This document shows positions 8,321 to 17,743 of a stretch of DNA of 64,000 nucleotides, in pieces (position 1 is the first letter of the stretch; every line of letters begins with the position of its first letter). The notes below the pieces were generated by a model. The model saw only the letters and a program-made list of their open reading frames with translations, did not search any database and was not told the DNA's origin. The stretch covers positions 1 through 64,000 of the forward strand of contig CAMFGW010000003.1 of assembly GCA_945952025.1 (NCBI GenBank), read 5' to 3'. Made by a program: the position numbers and the translations under genes. Source of the stretch: an uncultured Paracoccaceae bacterium (lineage in GTDB: Bacteria > Pseudomonadota > Alphaproteobacteria > Rhodobacterales > Rhodobacteraceae).

Positions 8321-9013
8321 ATGAAGCTTCGCGACAGCGTCCTGCCGCCCATGAATCCCGAGGGGCGGCGCTTCGTCCTGGCCTTCGCCGCCGCGGCCGT
8401 CGTCGGCTTCCTGATCTGCCCGCCCCTGGGCTGGATCCTGACCGGGCTGACCGTCTGGTGCTACTATTTCTTCCGCGATCCGGTCCGCGTGACACCGATG
8501 GCCGAGGGGCTGGTCGTCAGCCCGGCCGACGGCGTCGTGTCGATGATCGCGCCGGCCGTCCCGCCCGAGGGGCTGGGCCTGCCGGCCGAACCCCTGACCC
8601 GCATCTCTGTCTTCATGAGCGTCTTCAACTGCCATGTGAACCGCGCCCCGGTCGAGGGCACGGTCGGCGCCGTCGTCTACCGGCCGGGCAAGTTCCTCAA
8701 CGCCTCGCTCGACAAGGCGAGCGAGGATAATGAGCGCAACGCGCTGAGGATCGACCTGGGCGACGGGCGGTCGATCGCGGTGGTGCAGATCGCGGGGCTG
8801 GTTGCGCGGCGCATCCTGTGCTGGGTGCAGCCCGGCCAGATGACGCGGCGGGGCGAGCGGTTCGGGCTGATCCGCTTCGGCTCGCGGCTCGACGTCTACC
8901 TGCCGCAGGGCGTGGTGCCGGTCGTCGCGGTCGGGCAGACCATGGTTGCGGGGCAGACCGTGCTCGCGCGGCTGACGGGGCCGCAAGAGCCGCTCGACGT
9001 ACGGCGCGACTGA
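8321..9013 (+). CDS. psd: Phosphatidylserine decarboxylase (short type)
   Basis: A 230-residue proenzyme that decarboxylates phosphatidylserine to phosphatidylethanolamine. Two hydrophobic segments occupy residues about 20-50. [13 protein letters not shown] near residue 93-105 is the conserved decarboxylase motif, and the autocleavage site is the GS of IRFGSRLD at about 187-188. Cleavage there generates the pyruvoyl prosthetic group from Ser. The length fits the short archaeal/alphaproteobacterial PSD class. The ATG at 8321 has AAAGG upstream; the open frame back to 8261 has no family match. pssA follows after 3 bases, so the two steps of PE synthesis are encoded together. Confidence 0.95.
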   Translation: MKLRDSVLPPMNPEGRRFVLAFAAAAVVGFLICPPLGWILTGLTVWCYYFFRDPVRVTPMAEGLVVSPADGVVSMIAPAVPPEGLGLPAEPLTRISVFMSVFNCHVNRAPVEGTVGAVVYRPGKFLNASLDKASEDNERNALRIDLGDGRSIAVVQIAGLVARRILCWVQPGQMTRRGERFGLIRFGSRLDVYLPQGVVPVVAVGQTMVAGQTVLARLTGPQEPLDVRRD

Positions 9014-9016
9014 GCC

Positions 9017-9808
9017 ATGGCACAGGCCCCGACGCCCGACGAAGCCAAACCGGCACGGAGGCGGCCGCGGAAGCCACGAGCCGAACTGCCGCTCATCAGC
9101 CTTCTGCCGAATGCCCTGACGCTGGGCGCGATCTGCGCCGGGCTGACCGCGATCCGCATGGCGGCCTTCGGCGGCATCAGCCTTGCCGTGGCTCTCATCA
9201 TCCTGGCGGCCATTCTTGACGGGGTGGACGGGCGTGTGGCCCGCGCGCTTGGCAGCCAGAGCAACATCGGCGCGGAACTCGACTCGCTGGCCGACTTCGT
9301 GAACTTCGGCGTGGCGCCGGCGATGGTGCTTTACTTCTGGGCGCTGAAGGATGCGCACGAACTCGGCTGGGCGGCGGCCCTGATCTATGCGCTTTGCTGC
9401 TGCCTGCGGCTCGCGCGTTTCAACGTCGGGATGAAGGGCGACACGCCGCCCGACAAGCGGTTCTTTACCGGCGTGCCGTCGCCTGCCGGGGCGCTCGTGG
9501 CCCTTGCGCCGCTTTTCCTGTCGCGGGTCCTGCCGGGGCACATCACCCTTCCTGCGCCGTTCGTTGCCGGCTGGCTGGTCGTTTCGGGCGGGCTGATGGT
9601 CAGCCGCCTGCCGACCTTTTCGATGAAGACGACGATCTATGCCGAACATGCCTGGGCGGCGCTGGTCGCGGTTGTGGCCGGTGTCACGCTGCTGACCGTC
9701 TACCCCTGGGAAATGCTCTTGGCCTTCGACGTGATCTACCTCGTCAGCATCGTCTGGTCCGTCAGGACCGCGCGCCGCCCGGAGCCGCCGCCCACCGATG
9801 CGACCTGA
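9017..9808 (+). CDS. pssA: CDP-diacylglycerol--serine O-phosphatidyltransferase
   Basis: A 263-residue integral membrane enzyme of the CDP-alcohol phosphatidyltransferase family that makes phosphatidylserine from CDP-DAG and serine. The signature D(x2)DG(x2)AR(x8)G(x3)D(x3)D is intact as DGVDGRVAR followed by GAELDSLAD at about residues 68-93. All metal-binding aspartates are present. Several hydrophobic helices follow. The first 25 residues are charged and cytosolic. It lies 3 bases after psd and supplies that enzyme's substrate, which together account for phosphatidylethanolamine synthesis. Confidence 0.95.
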   Translation: MAQAPTPDEAKPARRRPRKPRAELPLISLLPNALTLGAICAGLTAIRMAAFGGISLAVALIILAAILDGVDGRVARALGSQSNIGAELDSLADFVNFGVAPAMVLYFWALKDAHELGWAAALIYALCCCLRLARFNVGMKGDTPPDKRFFTGVPSPAGALVALAPLFLSRVLPGHITLPAPFVAGWLVVSGGLMVSRLPTFSMKTTIYAEHAWAALVAVVAGVTLLTVYPWEMLLAFDVIYLVSIVWSVRTARRPEPPPTDAT

Positions 9809-9868
9809 CGTTGTGCGCTGTGCCGCGGACTGGTAGCTTGCGGCTGATAGCGGTAACGGAGCGGTGCC

Positions 9869-10864
9869 ATGAAGGTGGTCAACTGGGGTGTTCTTGGGGC
9901 GGCCAAGTTTGCGCGCGACCATATGGCGCGGGCGATCCATGCGGCCGACGGCGCGCGGCTATATGCGCTTGGCACCTCGGACGCCGCGCGGGCCGAGCCC
10001 TTCCGGTCCTTCGCGCCCGACCTGATCGTCCATGACGGCTACCAGGCCGTCCTTGATGACCCCGAGGTCGAGGCGGTCTATGTGCCCCTGCCCAACCACC
10101 TGCATGTCGACTGGGCGCTGAAGGCGCTTGAGGCCGGCAAGCATGTGCTGGTCGAAAAGCCGATCGCGCTGGAGGCCAGCCAGATCGACGCGATCATCGG
10201 TGCGCGGGACGCGACCGGCCTTCTGGCGGCCGAGGCCTACATGATCGTCCATCACCCGCAATGGCAGCGGGCGCGGGCGCTGGTTGCGGAAGGCGCCATC
10301 GGCCGGGTGCTGCATGCCGACGCTGCTTTCAGCTATGACAACCGCGCGGACGGCGGCAACATCCGCAACCGGGCCGACACCGGCGGCGGCTCGATCCCCG
10401 ACATCGGCGTCTATGCCTATGGCTCGATCCGCTGGGTGACGGGGGCCGAGCCCCTGCGCCTTGCCTCGCGCATCCGGCGGGAAAACGGCGTCGACGTCTT
10501 CGCGCAGGTCATGGGCGACATGGCCAGGCCGGGTGCGGGCCCCGAGGGGGAGTTCACCTTCGCCGCCATGACCTCGATGCGGCTGCCGCCCCGGCAGGAG
10601 GTGGTCTTTCAGGGCGAGCGCGGGCTGATCCGCATGACCGGCCCCTTCAACGCGGGCCTTTTCGCCGAGGCGCAGCTTCACCTGCTGCGTCCCGGCCAGC
10701 CCGACCATGTCGAACGCTTTCCCGGCGTGAACCAGTACAAGCTGCAGGTCGAGGCCTTCGGCCGGTCGCTGCGCCAGCGCGCGGCCTATCCCTGGACGCT
10801 CGAGGATGCGAAGGGCACGCAGGCGATGATCGACAGGATCTTCGCCTCTGACCGGCCGATCTGA
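9869..10864 (+). CDS. Gfo/Idh/MocA family oxidoreductase
   Basis: A 331-residue NAD(P)-dependent dehydrogenase. The N-terminal Rossmann fold opens with WGVLGAAKFARDH. The conserved EKPIAL motif at about residues 96-101 supplies the catalytic Lys that contacts cofactor and sugar. A C-terminal alpha/beta domain includes GGSIPDIGVYAY, which carries the usual Asp-Gly/His-region residues. Members oxidise or reduce sugars, inositols or related polyols, and the substrate is unknown here. A CGGAG-like Shine-Dalgarno precedes the start. Its stop lies 3 bases from the stop of the convergent dipeptidase gene, and no pathway partner is adjacent. Confidence 0.85.
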   Translation: MKVVNWGVLGAAKFARDHMARAIHAADGARLYALGTSDAARAEPFRSFAPDLIVHDGYQAVLDDPEVEAVYVPLPNHLHVDWALKALEAGKHVLVEKPIALEASQIDAIIGARDATGLLAAEAYMIVHHPQWQRARALVAEGAIGRVLHADAAFSYDNRADGGNIRNRADTGGGSIPDIGVYAYGSIRWVTGAEPLRLASRIRRENGVDVFAQVMGDMARPGAGPEGEFTFAAMTSMRLPPRQEVVFQGERGLIRMTGPFNAGLFAEAQLHLLRPGQPDHVERFPGVNQYKLQVEAFGRSLRQRAAYPWTLEDAKGTQAMIDRIFASDRPI

Positions 10865-10867
10865 GCG

Positions 10868-12043
10868 TCAGGCAGGTGGCAGGGCTGCCTGCAGGAACCG
10901 CACCATGTTGCCGCCCATGATCTTGGCGATCTGGGCGTCGGTCAGCCCCTGATCCATCAGTGCCTGGGTCAGGGCGGCCAGCTCGCTGGCGTCGAAGGTC
11001 GTGGTGACGGCCCCGTCGAAGTCCGAGCCGAGCGCCACGTGATCCTCGCCCACCAGATCGACGGCGGACTTGATCGCGCGGGCGATGCCGGGCGGGGTGG
11101 GGTCGCACGTTACCTCTTCCCAGTAGCCGATGCCGATCAGCCCACCCTTGGCCGCGATGGCTTGCAGGATGTCGTCGGGCACGTTGCGGTGATGGGCGCA
11201 TTCGCTGAAGACGCCGGTGTGGCTGATGACGACCGGCACATCGACCATGGCCAGCACCTCGCGGTCCATCGCGACCGAGGCATGGGCAAGGTCGATGATC
11301 ATGTGCTTCTCGACCAGCTTCGCCACCACCTCGCGGCCGAAGCCGGTCAGGCCGGCACCGCCGCCCGCCGTGCCGTGGAGCGAGGCGCCGAGCTCGTTGT
11401 CGAAGAAATGCGTGAGCCCCATGAGCCGGAAGCCCGCCTCGTACAGCCGGTCCAGGTTGTCGATCCGGCCCGACAGGGCATGGCCCCCCTCGGCGCCCAG
11501 GATGCCGCCCAGCGTCTTCGCGCCGGCGGCCCGGTCGGCCAGCAGCTTGTCAAGGTCGGCGCGGCTTTCGATCAGCCGCAACCGGTCGGGCGCCTGCTGC
11601 GCCATCCGGTGCAGCGCCTCGGCCTGCACCAGCGCGCGGTTGGTCAGGTCGAACCAGCTTTTCACCGGGCGCAGCTGGACGATCGACAGAAGGGTGATGT
11701 CGTCCGGGGCGCTCGCGTCGTTATGGTCGTAGTTCAGACCCTTGGGGCTTTTCGTGACCGTGGTGAAGACCTGAAGCGCCACGTTTCCGGCGATGAGGCG
11801 CGGCAGGTCGGTCTGGCCGCGGTCCGAGCGGCGGGTCAGGTCGCGGTTCCACAGAAGCGGGTCCGCATGCAGGTCGCCGATCGTCAGGCTGTCGTGGAGC
11901 GCCTGCGCGCGTGCCGAGACAGGCCAGGGCGCGTGCGGCAGGACCTTGTTCTGGCCGCGCTCGACAATCCCGGGTGCCAAGAGAAAGACGCCAGCCAGCG
12001 CCGCCAGCAGGGTCAGCCCCGCCCATCTGATGAACCGCCGCAT
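10868..12043 (-). CDS. Membrane dipeptidase (peptidase M19)
   Basis: A 391-residue zinc dipeptidase of the renal dipeptidase family. The N-terminus has a signal-anchor (RFIRWAGLTLLAALAGVFLL, residues about 3-22), so the enzyme is exported. Zinc-site motifs are GDLHADPLL near residue 53, EGGHAL near 155, DLAHAS in the centre, ISHTG near 270 and LGSDFDGA towards the C-terminus. Substrates in the family are dipeptides, including those with a C-terminal D-amino acid. The ATG at 12043 is chosen because it starts the hydrophobic segment; the longer frame adds only low-complexity residues. Convergent with the Gfo/Idh/MocA gene. Confidence 0.9.
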   Translation of the reverse strand: MRRFIRWAGLTLLAALAGVFLLAPGIVERGQNKVLPHAPWPVSARAQALHDSLTIGDLHADPLLWNRDLTRRSDRGQTDLPRLIAGNVALQVFTTVTKSPKGLNYDHNDASAPDDITLLSIVQLRPVKSWFDLTNRALVQAEALHRMAQQAPDRLRLIESRADLDKLLADRAAGAKTLGGILGAEGGHALSGRIDNLDRLYEAGFRLMGLTHFFDNELGASLHGTAGGGAGLTGFGREVVAKLVEKHMIIDLAHASVAMDREVLAMVDVPVVISHTGVFSECAHHRNVPDDILQAIAAKGGLIGIGYWEEVTCDPTPPGIARAIKSAVDLVGEDHVALGSDFDGAVTTTFDASELAALTQALMDQGLTDAQIAKIMGGNMVRFLQAALPPA

Positions 12044-12094
12044 GGATGTCCCCCGGTCTTCTGGCGCCAAGCCTAGGGCGGGGGCGCGCGCGCT

Positions 12095-12169
12095 GCAATC
12101 AGCCCGTGCGCGGCGCGCGCGCAATCAGCCCGTGCGCAGGGCGCCGCAATCAGGCTGTGCGCAGGGCGC
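12095..12169 (-). repeat. Three tandem copies of the RTX gene 3' end
   Basis: Copies of 24 bases start at 12095, 12121 and 12146 (periods 26 and 25). Plus-strand core is GCAATCAGSCYGTGCGC. The copy at 12146 spans the real stop of the RTX gene (TCA at 12150-12152 on the plus strand). The other two copies also contain TCA in the same place, giving three consecutive stop-codon-bearing units. Confidence 0.88.
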
Positions 12170-14582
12170 GGGCCTCGTGCGGTTTCAGCGTCAGGCGGGC
12201 GGCGGGGAAGTTCACGGCGGGGTTCGCCTCGGCCAGTTCGGGGAAGAGCGCCAGCACCTCTGCCCGCTGCGGCGCGCCAAGGCCGTTCAGCGAGGCGGCG
12301 CCCGGCTGGAAGCTCTCGCTCCAGATCCCGTCCGAGCGGACGATCTCGTGCCCGTCAAAGAGGATATGGACATAGCTGACCGGGCAAGGACCCGCGCGGC
12401 CGATTCCAGGGCGCCCTGCCAGATGCAGGGCGGCGGCCAGAACCTCGCCCTCGCCGGTCAGAAGCTCGGCCGCGGCGCCGGCCACCAGAATGCGGTGCTG
12501 GGGCGAGACAGCCATCACCCGGTCGGGCCCTGCGGAGCCGAGCGCGCCCGGCTGCAGGACGACGGGGCAGAGGTCGGGGTGGGCGATCGTGTCGGCCAGC
12601 GTGAGGTCGCGGCGACCGATCCAGCGCACCGGCTGGTAGCCGTTGTCGCGCGTCAGCACCAGATCGCCGGGCAGCAGGTCTTCGACCTGAACCGGCCCCG
12701 CGACCGTGTCGATCAGCGTGCCGGGCGTGAAGCAGGGGATGATCGTCTCGATGTTCGAGAAGGTCATCGTGCCGGTGACGGCCCCGTTCGCGTCAAGGAA
12801 CTGGACCGTGCCGTTTTCGTGGCTCGGGTCGCTGTAGAGGATGTTGGTGTTGTGCCAGGTGTAGCCCGAGCCGAAGAGGTCGAGCACGTCGTTGTCGCCG
12901 GTATTCTCGCCACCGACGACCACGTCCCCCGCGGTCAGGCCGAGAAAGCGGTCGTTGCCGATACCACCATACATCGAGTCGTTGCCGGCACCGCCATAAA
13001 GCAGATCGTCGCCGTCGTTGCCCAGCAGGCTGTCTTTGCCGAGGCCGCCATAGACCGTGTCGTTGCCGATGCCGCCGTCGAGGGTGTCGTTGCCGTCGCC
13101 GCCGTCGATCGTGTCGTTCGCGCCGATGCCCGCTCCGCCCGTCAGGTGGACGTTGTCGATCAGGTTGCCGGTCGAGTTGTTTTCGCTGGCGAGTTCGCGA
13201 AACTCCAGGCGGTCCAGTCCGGACGCGCTGCCGGTGACGTTGAACGTGTAGGTCGCCCAGTTTCCGACAATCGGCGTGACCGTGCCGACCAGCGCCCCGC
13301 CCCAGTAGACCTGGAAGGACTCGCCCGCGCTGCCAGACCGCTGCTGGGCATCGAAGCTGATCGTATAGCTTTGCCCCGAGACGGTGGAGACATCTTGCCA
13401 GATGGCGTCGATGCCGGAGGCGGCATTGTAGTCAAGCTCGATGAGGTTCGAGCCGTCGCTAGAGCTGACACCGGCTACGCCGCTGCCCCAGATCTCCATG
13501 CCGTAGGTGCTTTGCCAGCCGTTGGCGTTGGGCCCGCCCGCCCAGGTGCCAAGAGCAACGCCGGCCTCGAAGCTGCCGTTGAACAGCATGTTGTCGGCAT
13601 CGACGTAATCGTTGCCGGCGCCGGCCTGGATGCTGTCGTTTCCGGTCCCGCCCCAGATCGAATCGTCGCCGTCCCCGGCATTGACGGTGTCATCGCCCCC
13701 GCCGGCGGCGATGCTGTCGTTGCCGGCCCCGCTCGACAGGTTGTTGGCCGCGCTCGACCCCGTGAGCTGATCAGCCTGGGCCGAACCGGCCAGATTCTCG
13801 ATGCCCGACAGGGTGTCCCCTGCCGCGTCGCCGCCCGATCCGGTGCCGTTCGCCAGGCTGACGGTCACGCCGCTTGCCGAGGTGCTGTAGTCGGCCGTGT
13901 CGGTTCCGGCGCCGCCGACAAGACTGTCAGACCCTGCGCCGCCCACAAGAACATCGTTGCCGGTGCCGCCGTCCAGGGTGTCGTTGCCCGCGCCGCCGTA
14001 GAAGGTGTCATTGCCGCTGGAGCCGGTCATGCTGTCGGCAGAGGCAGAGCCGATGGCGCCCTCGAAGCCGACGAGCGTGTCGCCGCCCGCGCCGGTGCCG
14101 GTTGACAGGTTGATCGTGACCCCCGCGCCAGAGGCGGAGTAATCGACGAAATCGTTGCCCGTGCCGCCGTCGAGCGAGTCGGCGCCGCCGAGGCCCGCCA
14201 GGGTGTCGTCGCCCGCACCGCCATAGATCGTGTCGGCGAGCGACGTGCCGGTCAGGCTGTCGTTGAAGGCCGAGCCGTATATGCCCTCGATCGAGTTGTA
14301 GGTGTCGCCCTGCGCGTCGGCGCCGGTTCCGGTGTTGGTGTTCAGGTTGACCGTGACGGCGCCCGTCGAGCCACGATAGTCCGCGAAGTCGTTGCCGGTG
14401 CCGCCGAACAGCTGGTCGCTGCCGGCGTCGCCCGAAAGCGTGTCGTTGCCTGTGCCGCCATAAAGGCTGTCGTTGCCCGCGCCGCCGTAAAGGACGTCGT
14501 TGCCGCCCAACCCGGAAATCGAGTCGTTGGTGCTGCCGCCGTAGAGGACGTCATTACCCGCGGTGCCATTGACCGTGACCAT
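12150..14582 (-). CDS. RTX calcium-binding protein with C-terminal Hint (Hedgehog/intein) domain
   Basis: An 810-residue protein. Arrays of GGxGxDxLx calcium-binding nonapeptides occupy residues about 5-65, 110-150, 185-230, 275-330 and 490-560. Between the last two arrays, residues about 332-480 form a jelly-roll-like module (NMLFNGSFEAG start; YTISFDAQQRSG; WATYTFNVTGSA) resembling carbohydrate-binding/DUF642-type domains. From about residue 615 a Hint domain starts at CFTPGTLI and includes GDLVLTRDNG and SPQHRIL, the motifs of self-processing Hedgehog/intein domains common in Rhodobacterales. No Sec signal peptide is seen; type I export is expected of RTX proteins, but no ABC/MFP transporter genes are nearby. 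Probably a secreted surface or matrix protein. The substrate or ligand is unknown. Upstream 14583-14855 is comparatively AT-rich and should hold its promoter. Confidence 0.88.
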   Translation of the reverse strand: MVTVNGTAGNDVLYGGSTNDSISGLGGNDVLYGGAGNDSLYGGTGNDTLSGDAGSDQLFGGTGNDFADYRGSTGAVTVNLNTNTGTGADAQGDTYNSIEGIYGSAFNDSLTGTSLADTIYGGAGDDTLAGLGGADSLDGGTGNDFVDYSASGAGVTINLSTGTGAGGDTLVGFEGAIGSASADSMTGSSGNDTFYGGAGNDTLDGGTGNDVLVGGAGSDSLVGGAGTDTADYSTSASGVTVSLANGTGSGGDAAGDTLSGIENLAGSAQADQLTGSSAANNLSSGAGNDSIAAGGGDDTVNAGDGDDSIWGGTGNDSIQAGAGNDYVDADNMLFNGSFEAGVALGTWAGGPNANGWQSTYGMEIWGSGVAGVSSSDGSNLIELDYNAASGIDAIWQDVSTVSGQSYTISFDAQQRSGSAGESFQVYWGGALVGTVTPIVGNWATYTFNVTGSASGLDRLEFRELASENNSTGNLIDNVHLTGGAGIGANDTIDGGDGNDTLDGGIGNDTVYGGLGKDSLLGNDGDDLLYGGAGNDSMYGGIGNDRFLGLTAGDVVVGGENTGDNDVLDLFGSGYTWHNTNILYSDPSHENGTVQFLDANGAVTGTMTFSNIETIIPCFTPGTLIDTVAGPVQVEDLLPGDLVLTRDNGYQPVRWIGRRDLTLADTIAHPDLCPVVLQPGALGSAGPDRVMAVSPQHRILVAGAAAELLTGEGEVLAAALHLAGRPGIGRAGPCPVSYVHILFDGHEIVRSDGIWSESFQPGAASLNGLGAPQRAEVLALFPELAEANPAVNFPAARLTLKPHEARALRTA

Positions 14583-14855
14583 GGATCAGCGTCCGACCTT
14601 TGCGAAAAGCCTCCGCCGCCGAGGAGTGGCCCGTGGCCCTCCCTCGCATCGCTCCGCGGTTCGGTTTGAAACACAGCCGATCACCTAAACCCCACACTGC
14701 CCGGCCTTGCTGACCGATGCCCTGCCTACAGTCCTACCGCTCTAATAAACTCCCATGGTTACTCAAAGGTAATTCTAGGGGAAAATCGTGGCCTGTCGGG
14801 CGCCGTGGCGCTTCCGTCACGGTGCAAAATGCCACATTCCCGGTGGGGTTGAGGG

Positions 14856-16646
14856 TCAGGAGCCCTCGATCGCTTCCAGATCGTCGATCATGCCCGAAAT
14901 CATCGACAGGCCCTTGTCCCAGAAGGCGGGGTCAGAGGCGTCGAGCCCGAAGGGGGCCAGCAGCTCGCGATGGGGTTTGGAGCCCCCGGCGCGCAGCATG
15001 TCGAGGTACTTGGCCTGAAAGTCCGGCAGCCCGCCTTCATAGGCCGCGTAAAGCGCGTTCACCAGCCCGTCGCCGAAGGCATAGGCATAGACGTAGAAGG
15101 GCGAATGGACGAAATGCGGGATGTAGGACCAGAAGGTCTCATAGCCCGGCATGAAGTCGAAGACGGGCCCAAGGCTTTCGCCCTGGACGCTCATCCAGAG
15201 CGCGTTGATGTCCTCGGGCGTCAGTTCGCCCTTGGCGCGGGCGGCGTGCAGCTTCACCTCGAAATCGTAGAAGGCGATCTGGCGGACGACCGTGTTGATC
15301 ATGTCCTCGACCTTGCCGGCCAGCAGGACCTTGCGTTCGGCGGGGGTCTTCGCCTGGGCCAGAAGGGCGCGGAAGGTCAGCATCTCGCCGAAGACCGAGG
15401 CCGTTTCGGCCAGCGTCAGGGGCGTTGCGGCGAGCGTCTCGCCCTGGGGCGCGGCCAGGACCTGATGGACGCCGTGGCCAAGCTCATGCGCGAGCGTCAT
15501 CACGTCGCGCGGTTTACCGAGGTAGTTCAAGAGGATGTAGGGATGCGCGTCCGTCACCGTCGGGTGAGCGAAGGCGCCCGGTGCCTTGCCGGGCTTCACG
15601 CCCGCGTCGATCCAGCCCTTGTCGAAGAAGGGCGTCAGCAGGTCCGCGAGGTCGGGCGAAAAGGCCCGGTAGGCGCCTGTCACGGTCTGGCGCGCCTCGT
15701 CCCAGCCGATCAGGCGGGGGCTTTCGGCGGGCAAGGGGGCGTTGCGGTCCCAGACCTGCATCCGCTCAAGCCCCAGCCACTTGGCCTTCAGCTTGTAGTA
15801 GCGGTGCGACAGGCGCGGGTAGGCGGCGACGACGGCATTCCTCAGCGCCTCGACCACCTCGGGCTCGACGTTGTTCGACAGGTGCCGGCCGGTCATGGGC
15901 GTCGGCATCTTGCGCCAGCCGTCCTCGATTGCCTTTTCCTTGGCGAGCGTGTTGTGGATGCGGGCGAAGAGCTTGACGTTGTCGCCGAATACCTTGGCCA
16001 GCGCCTGGGCGCCGGCCTCGCGCCGGGCGCGGTCGTGGTCGGTCAGAAGGTTCAGCGTCGCCTCGAGCCCCATGGGCTCTGCCTCGCCCGCGACGGGGAA
16101 GGTCAGGGCCGCTGTCGTCTCGTCGAAGAGCTTGTTCCAGGCCGAGGCGCCGACGACGGACTGGTCGTGCAGGAACGTCTCAAGCTCGTCGGACAGCTGG
16201 TGGGGGCGCATGGCGCGCATTCGGTCGAAGGCGGGCTTGTAGCGGGCCAGCGCCTTGTCGGCGAAAACCGCCTCGTAGGCGGCATCGTCGATGCGGTTGA
16301 ATTCGAGGCTGAAGAAGACAAGGGGCGTCGTCGCATTGGTGATGCGGTCCTGGCTGTCGGACAGGAACTTGGCGCGCCGGGCGTCGGTCGTGGCCTGGTA
16401 GTAACGCAGGCCCGCGTAGGACATCACGCGGCCCGCGACCTGTTCGATGCGCTCGTGCCGTTCGATCGCGCGCAGCATCCCGTCGGCCGAAAGCGTCGCG
16501 AGGCGGCCCTGGTAATCGGCGGCGAAGGCGGCGCATTCGGCGTCGAGCCAGTCGAGGTCACGCGCGATCTGCGGCGCGTCCGGCGCGGGGTAGAGGTCGG
16601 TCAGGTCCCAGTCGGGCAGGGTGCCGAGCGCGGAATGGGCGGTCAT
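14856..16646 (-). CDS. pepF: Oligoendopeptidase F (peptidase M3)
   Basis: A 596-residue cytosolic zinc metallopeptidase hydrolysing short peptides. The M3 active-site motif HELGH (LAHELGHGVHQVL) is at about residues 384-396. The conserved downstream Glu region (LAETASVFGEM, about 424-434) supplies the third zinc ligand. The C-terminal region contains FVHSPFYVYAYAFGD, typical of PepF. Length matches the family (about 600). The ATG at 16646 is preceded by AAAGGA; the open frame to 16853 adds only low-complexity sequence. Upstream on the same strand is the lysophospholipase gene, with a 139-base gap holding a short direct repeat. Confidence 0.93.
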   Translation of the reverse strand: MTAHSALGTLPDWDLTDLYPAPDAPQIARDLDWLDAECAAFAADYQGRLATLSADGMLRAIERHERIEQVAGRVMSYAGLRYYQATTDARRAKFLSDSQDRITNATTPLVFFSLEFNRIDDAAYEAVFADKALARYKPAFDRMRAMRPHQLSDELETFLHDQSVVGASAWNKLFDETTAALTFPVAGEAEPMGLEATLNLLTDHDRARREAGAQALAKVFGDNVKLFARIHNTLAKEKAIEDGWRKMPTPMTGRHLSNNVEPEVVEALRNAVVAAYPRLSHRYYKLKAKWLGLERMQVWDRNAPLPAESPRLIGWDEARQTVTGAYRAFSPDLADLLTPFFDKGWIDAGVKPGKAPGAFAHPTVTDAHPYILLNYLGKPRDVMTLAHELGHGVHQVLAAPQGETLAATPLTLAETASVFGEMLTFRALLAQAKTPAERKVLLAGKVEDMINTVVRQIAFYDFEVKLHAARAKGELTPEDINALWMSVQGESLGPVFDFMPGYETFWSYIPHFVHSPFYVYAYAFGDGLVNALYAAYEGGLPDFQAKYLDMLRAGGSKPHRELLAPFGLDASDPAFWDKGLSMISGMIDDLEAIEGS

Positions 16647-16700
16647 GGGGCGGGGTCCTTTCATGCGTCGGGGGGAAAATGGCTGTCGGGGCGCGCGAGC

Positions 16701-16736
16701 GCAAGGTGGGGCGCCGCAATGCAAGGCGGGGCGCCG
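16701..16736. repeat. 16-bp direct repeat between lysophospholipase and pepF genes
   Basis: GCAAGGTGGGGCGCCG at 16701-16716 recurs as GCAAGGCGGGGCGCCG at 16721-16736, with one mismatch and a period of 20. It lies downstream of the lysophospholipase gene and upstream of pepF. No function is evident. Confidence 0.8.
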
Positions 16737-16785
16737 GCGCTTCGGGTGTAGGATCACGATGCGGCGAGTGTCAGCCTGGGGCGTG

Positions 16786-17739
16786 TCAGCCCCGTGCCGC
16801 GCGGGCGAACAGGGCGGCGGCCTGATCGAAGAAGCGTGCCCGGACCTCCGCACGCTCCATCATCACCTCATGTTCCGCGCCTTCGGCCATTTCGAGCGTG
16901 CCCTTCGGCCAGCCGGCCATGCGTTGGTGGATGCGGGCGGGGTCGACGACACGCTCGCGCGTGCCGAGCATGGTGAAGCAGGGCAGGTCGGGCGAGGCCC
17001 TGCGCGACAGGGCGAGGCAGTCGCGCAGCGCCTCGTTCAGCCATTGCAGCGACGGGCCGCCGAGGACAAGGTCGGGATGGGCCTCTGCCTGACGGCGAAG
17101 CCAGGCGAAGGTCGGCGCGTCGCGGGTCAGGACGTTGTCCTCGAAGGTGGTTTCCAGCACATAGGTCAGGGGCCGGGTGCCCGGCGCATAGGCGCTGCCG
17201 CGTCCCGAGAGGGTCGCGATGGTCGACGCGGCCCAGGCGACGGGGCGCAGGCCCGGATGCATCCTTATTCCCCACATGGGGGCCGAGAAGGCGGCGGCAC
17301 GGACCGGCAGGCCCTCGAACAGCGCGCGCAGGCCGATCTGGCCGCCCATCGAATGGGCCATCAGGAAGAAGGGCGCGGGCAGCTTCGCGGACCGAGCGTA
17401 GGCCAGGAAGGCCGCGACATCCTTCTGGTAGTCGGTGAAGCGCGCCACATGGCCGGTCGAGGCGTCGGGCAGCGCGCGATCGGCGAGCCCCTGTCCCCGC
17501 CAGTCGATCGTGGCGAGCGCATAGCCCCGCGCCAGCATCTCGGCCGCAGCGGGTCCGTATTTCTCGATATATTCGGTGCGGCCGGGGAAGAGCAGCACGG
17601 TGCCCTTCGCCCCGCCTTCCGGGCGCCAGTGGGCCACGCGCAGGCGCACGCCGTCGGCGGCCGTCAGGAAGCGGCACTGCCCGCCGCCGGGCGCGCCCGC
17701 CACGTCGTCGTAGAAGGGGGCCGCCCCGGACGCGGTCAT
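16786..17739 (-). CDS. Alpha/beta hydrolase, lysophospholipase-like (PldB type)
   Basis: A 317-residue serine hydrolase. LLFPGRTEYIEKYG near residue 60-73 is the oxyanion/strand region typical of PldB-type lysophospholipases and monoglyceride lipases. The nucleophile elbow is AHSMGG at about residues 129-134. A likely catalytic Asp follows near VVDPARI, and the His is in GAEHEVMME near the C-terminus. Expected reaction: release of a fatty acid from lysophospholipid or monoacylglycerol. The ATG at 17739 lies 4 bases beyond the stop of the SCP2-type gene, so the two are surely co-transcribed and may share lipid ligands. Alternative annotation: generic alpha/beta hydrolase. Confidence 0.85.
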   Translation of the reverse strand: MTASGAAPFYDDVAGAPGGGQCRFLTAADGVRLRVAHWRPEGGAKGTVLLFPGRTEYIEKYGPAAAEMLARGYALATIDWRGQGLADRALPDASTGHVARFTDYQKDVAAFLAYARSAKLPAPFFLMAHSMGGQIGLRALFEGLPVRAAAFSAPMWGIRMHPGLRPVAWAASTIATLSGRGSAYAPGTRPLTYVLETTFEDNVLTRDAPTFAWLRRQAEAHPDLVLGGPSLQWLNEALRDCLALSRRASPDLPCFTMLGTRERVVDPARIHQRMAGWPKGTLEMAEGAEHEVMMERAEVRARFFDQAAALFARAARG

Positions 17740-17743
17740 TCCA

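Noticed and set aside
11793-14105. 770-codon plus-strand open frame
   Set aside because: It is antisense to the dipeptidase and RTX genes, has no motifs and low-complexity residues typical of GC-rich shadow frames.
14970-16751. 593-codon plus-strand open frame opposite pepF
   Set aside because: Shadow of the pepF gene, whose HELGH site and family length are convincing.
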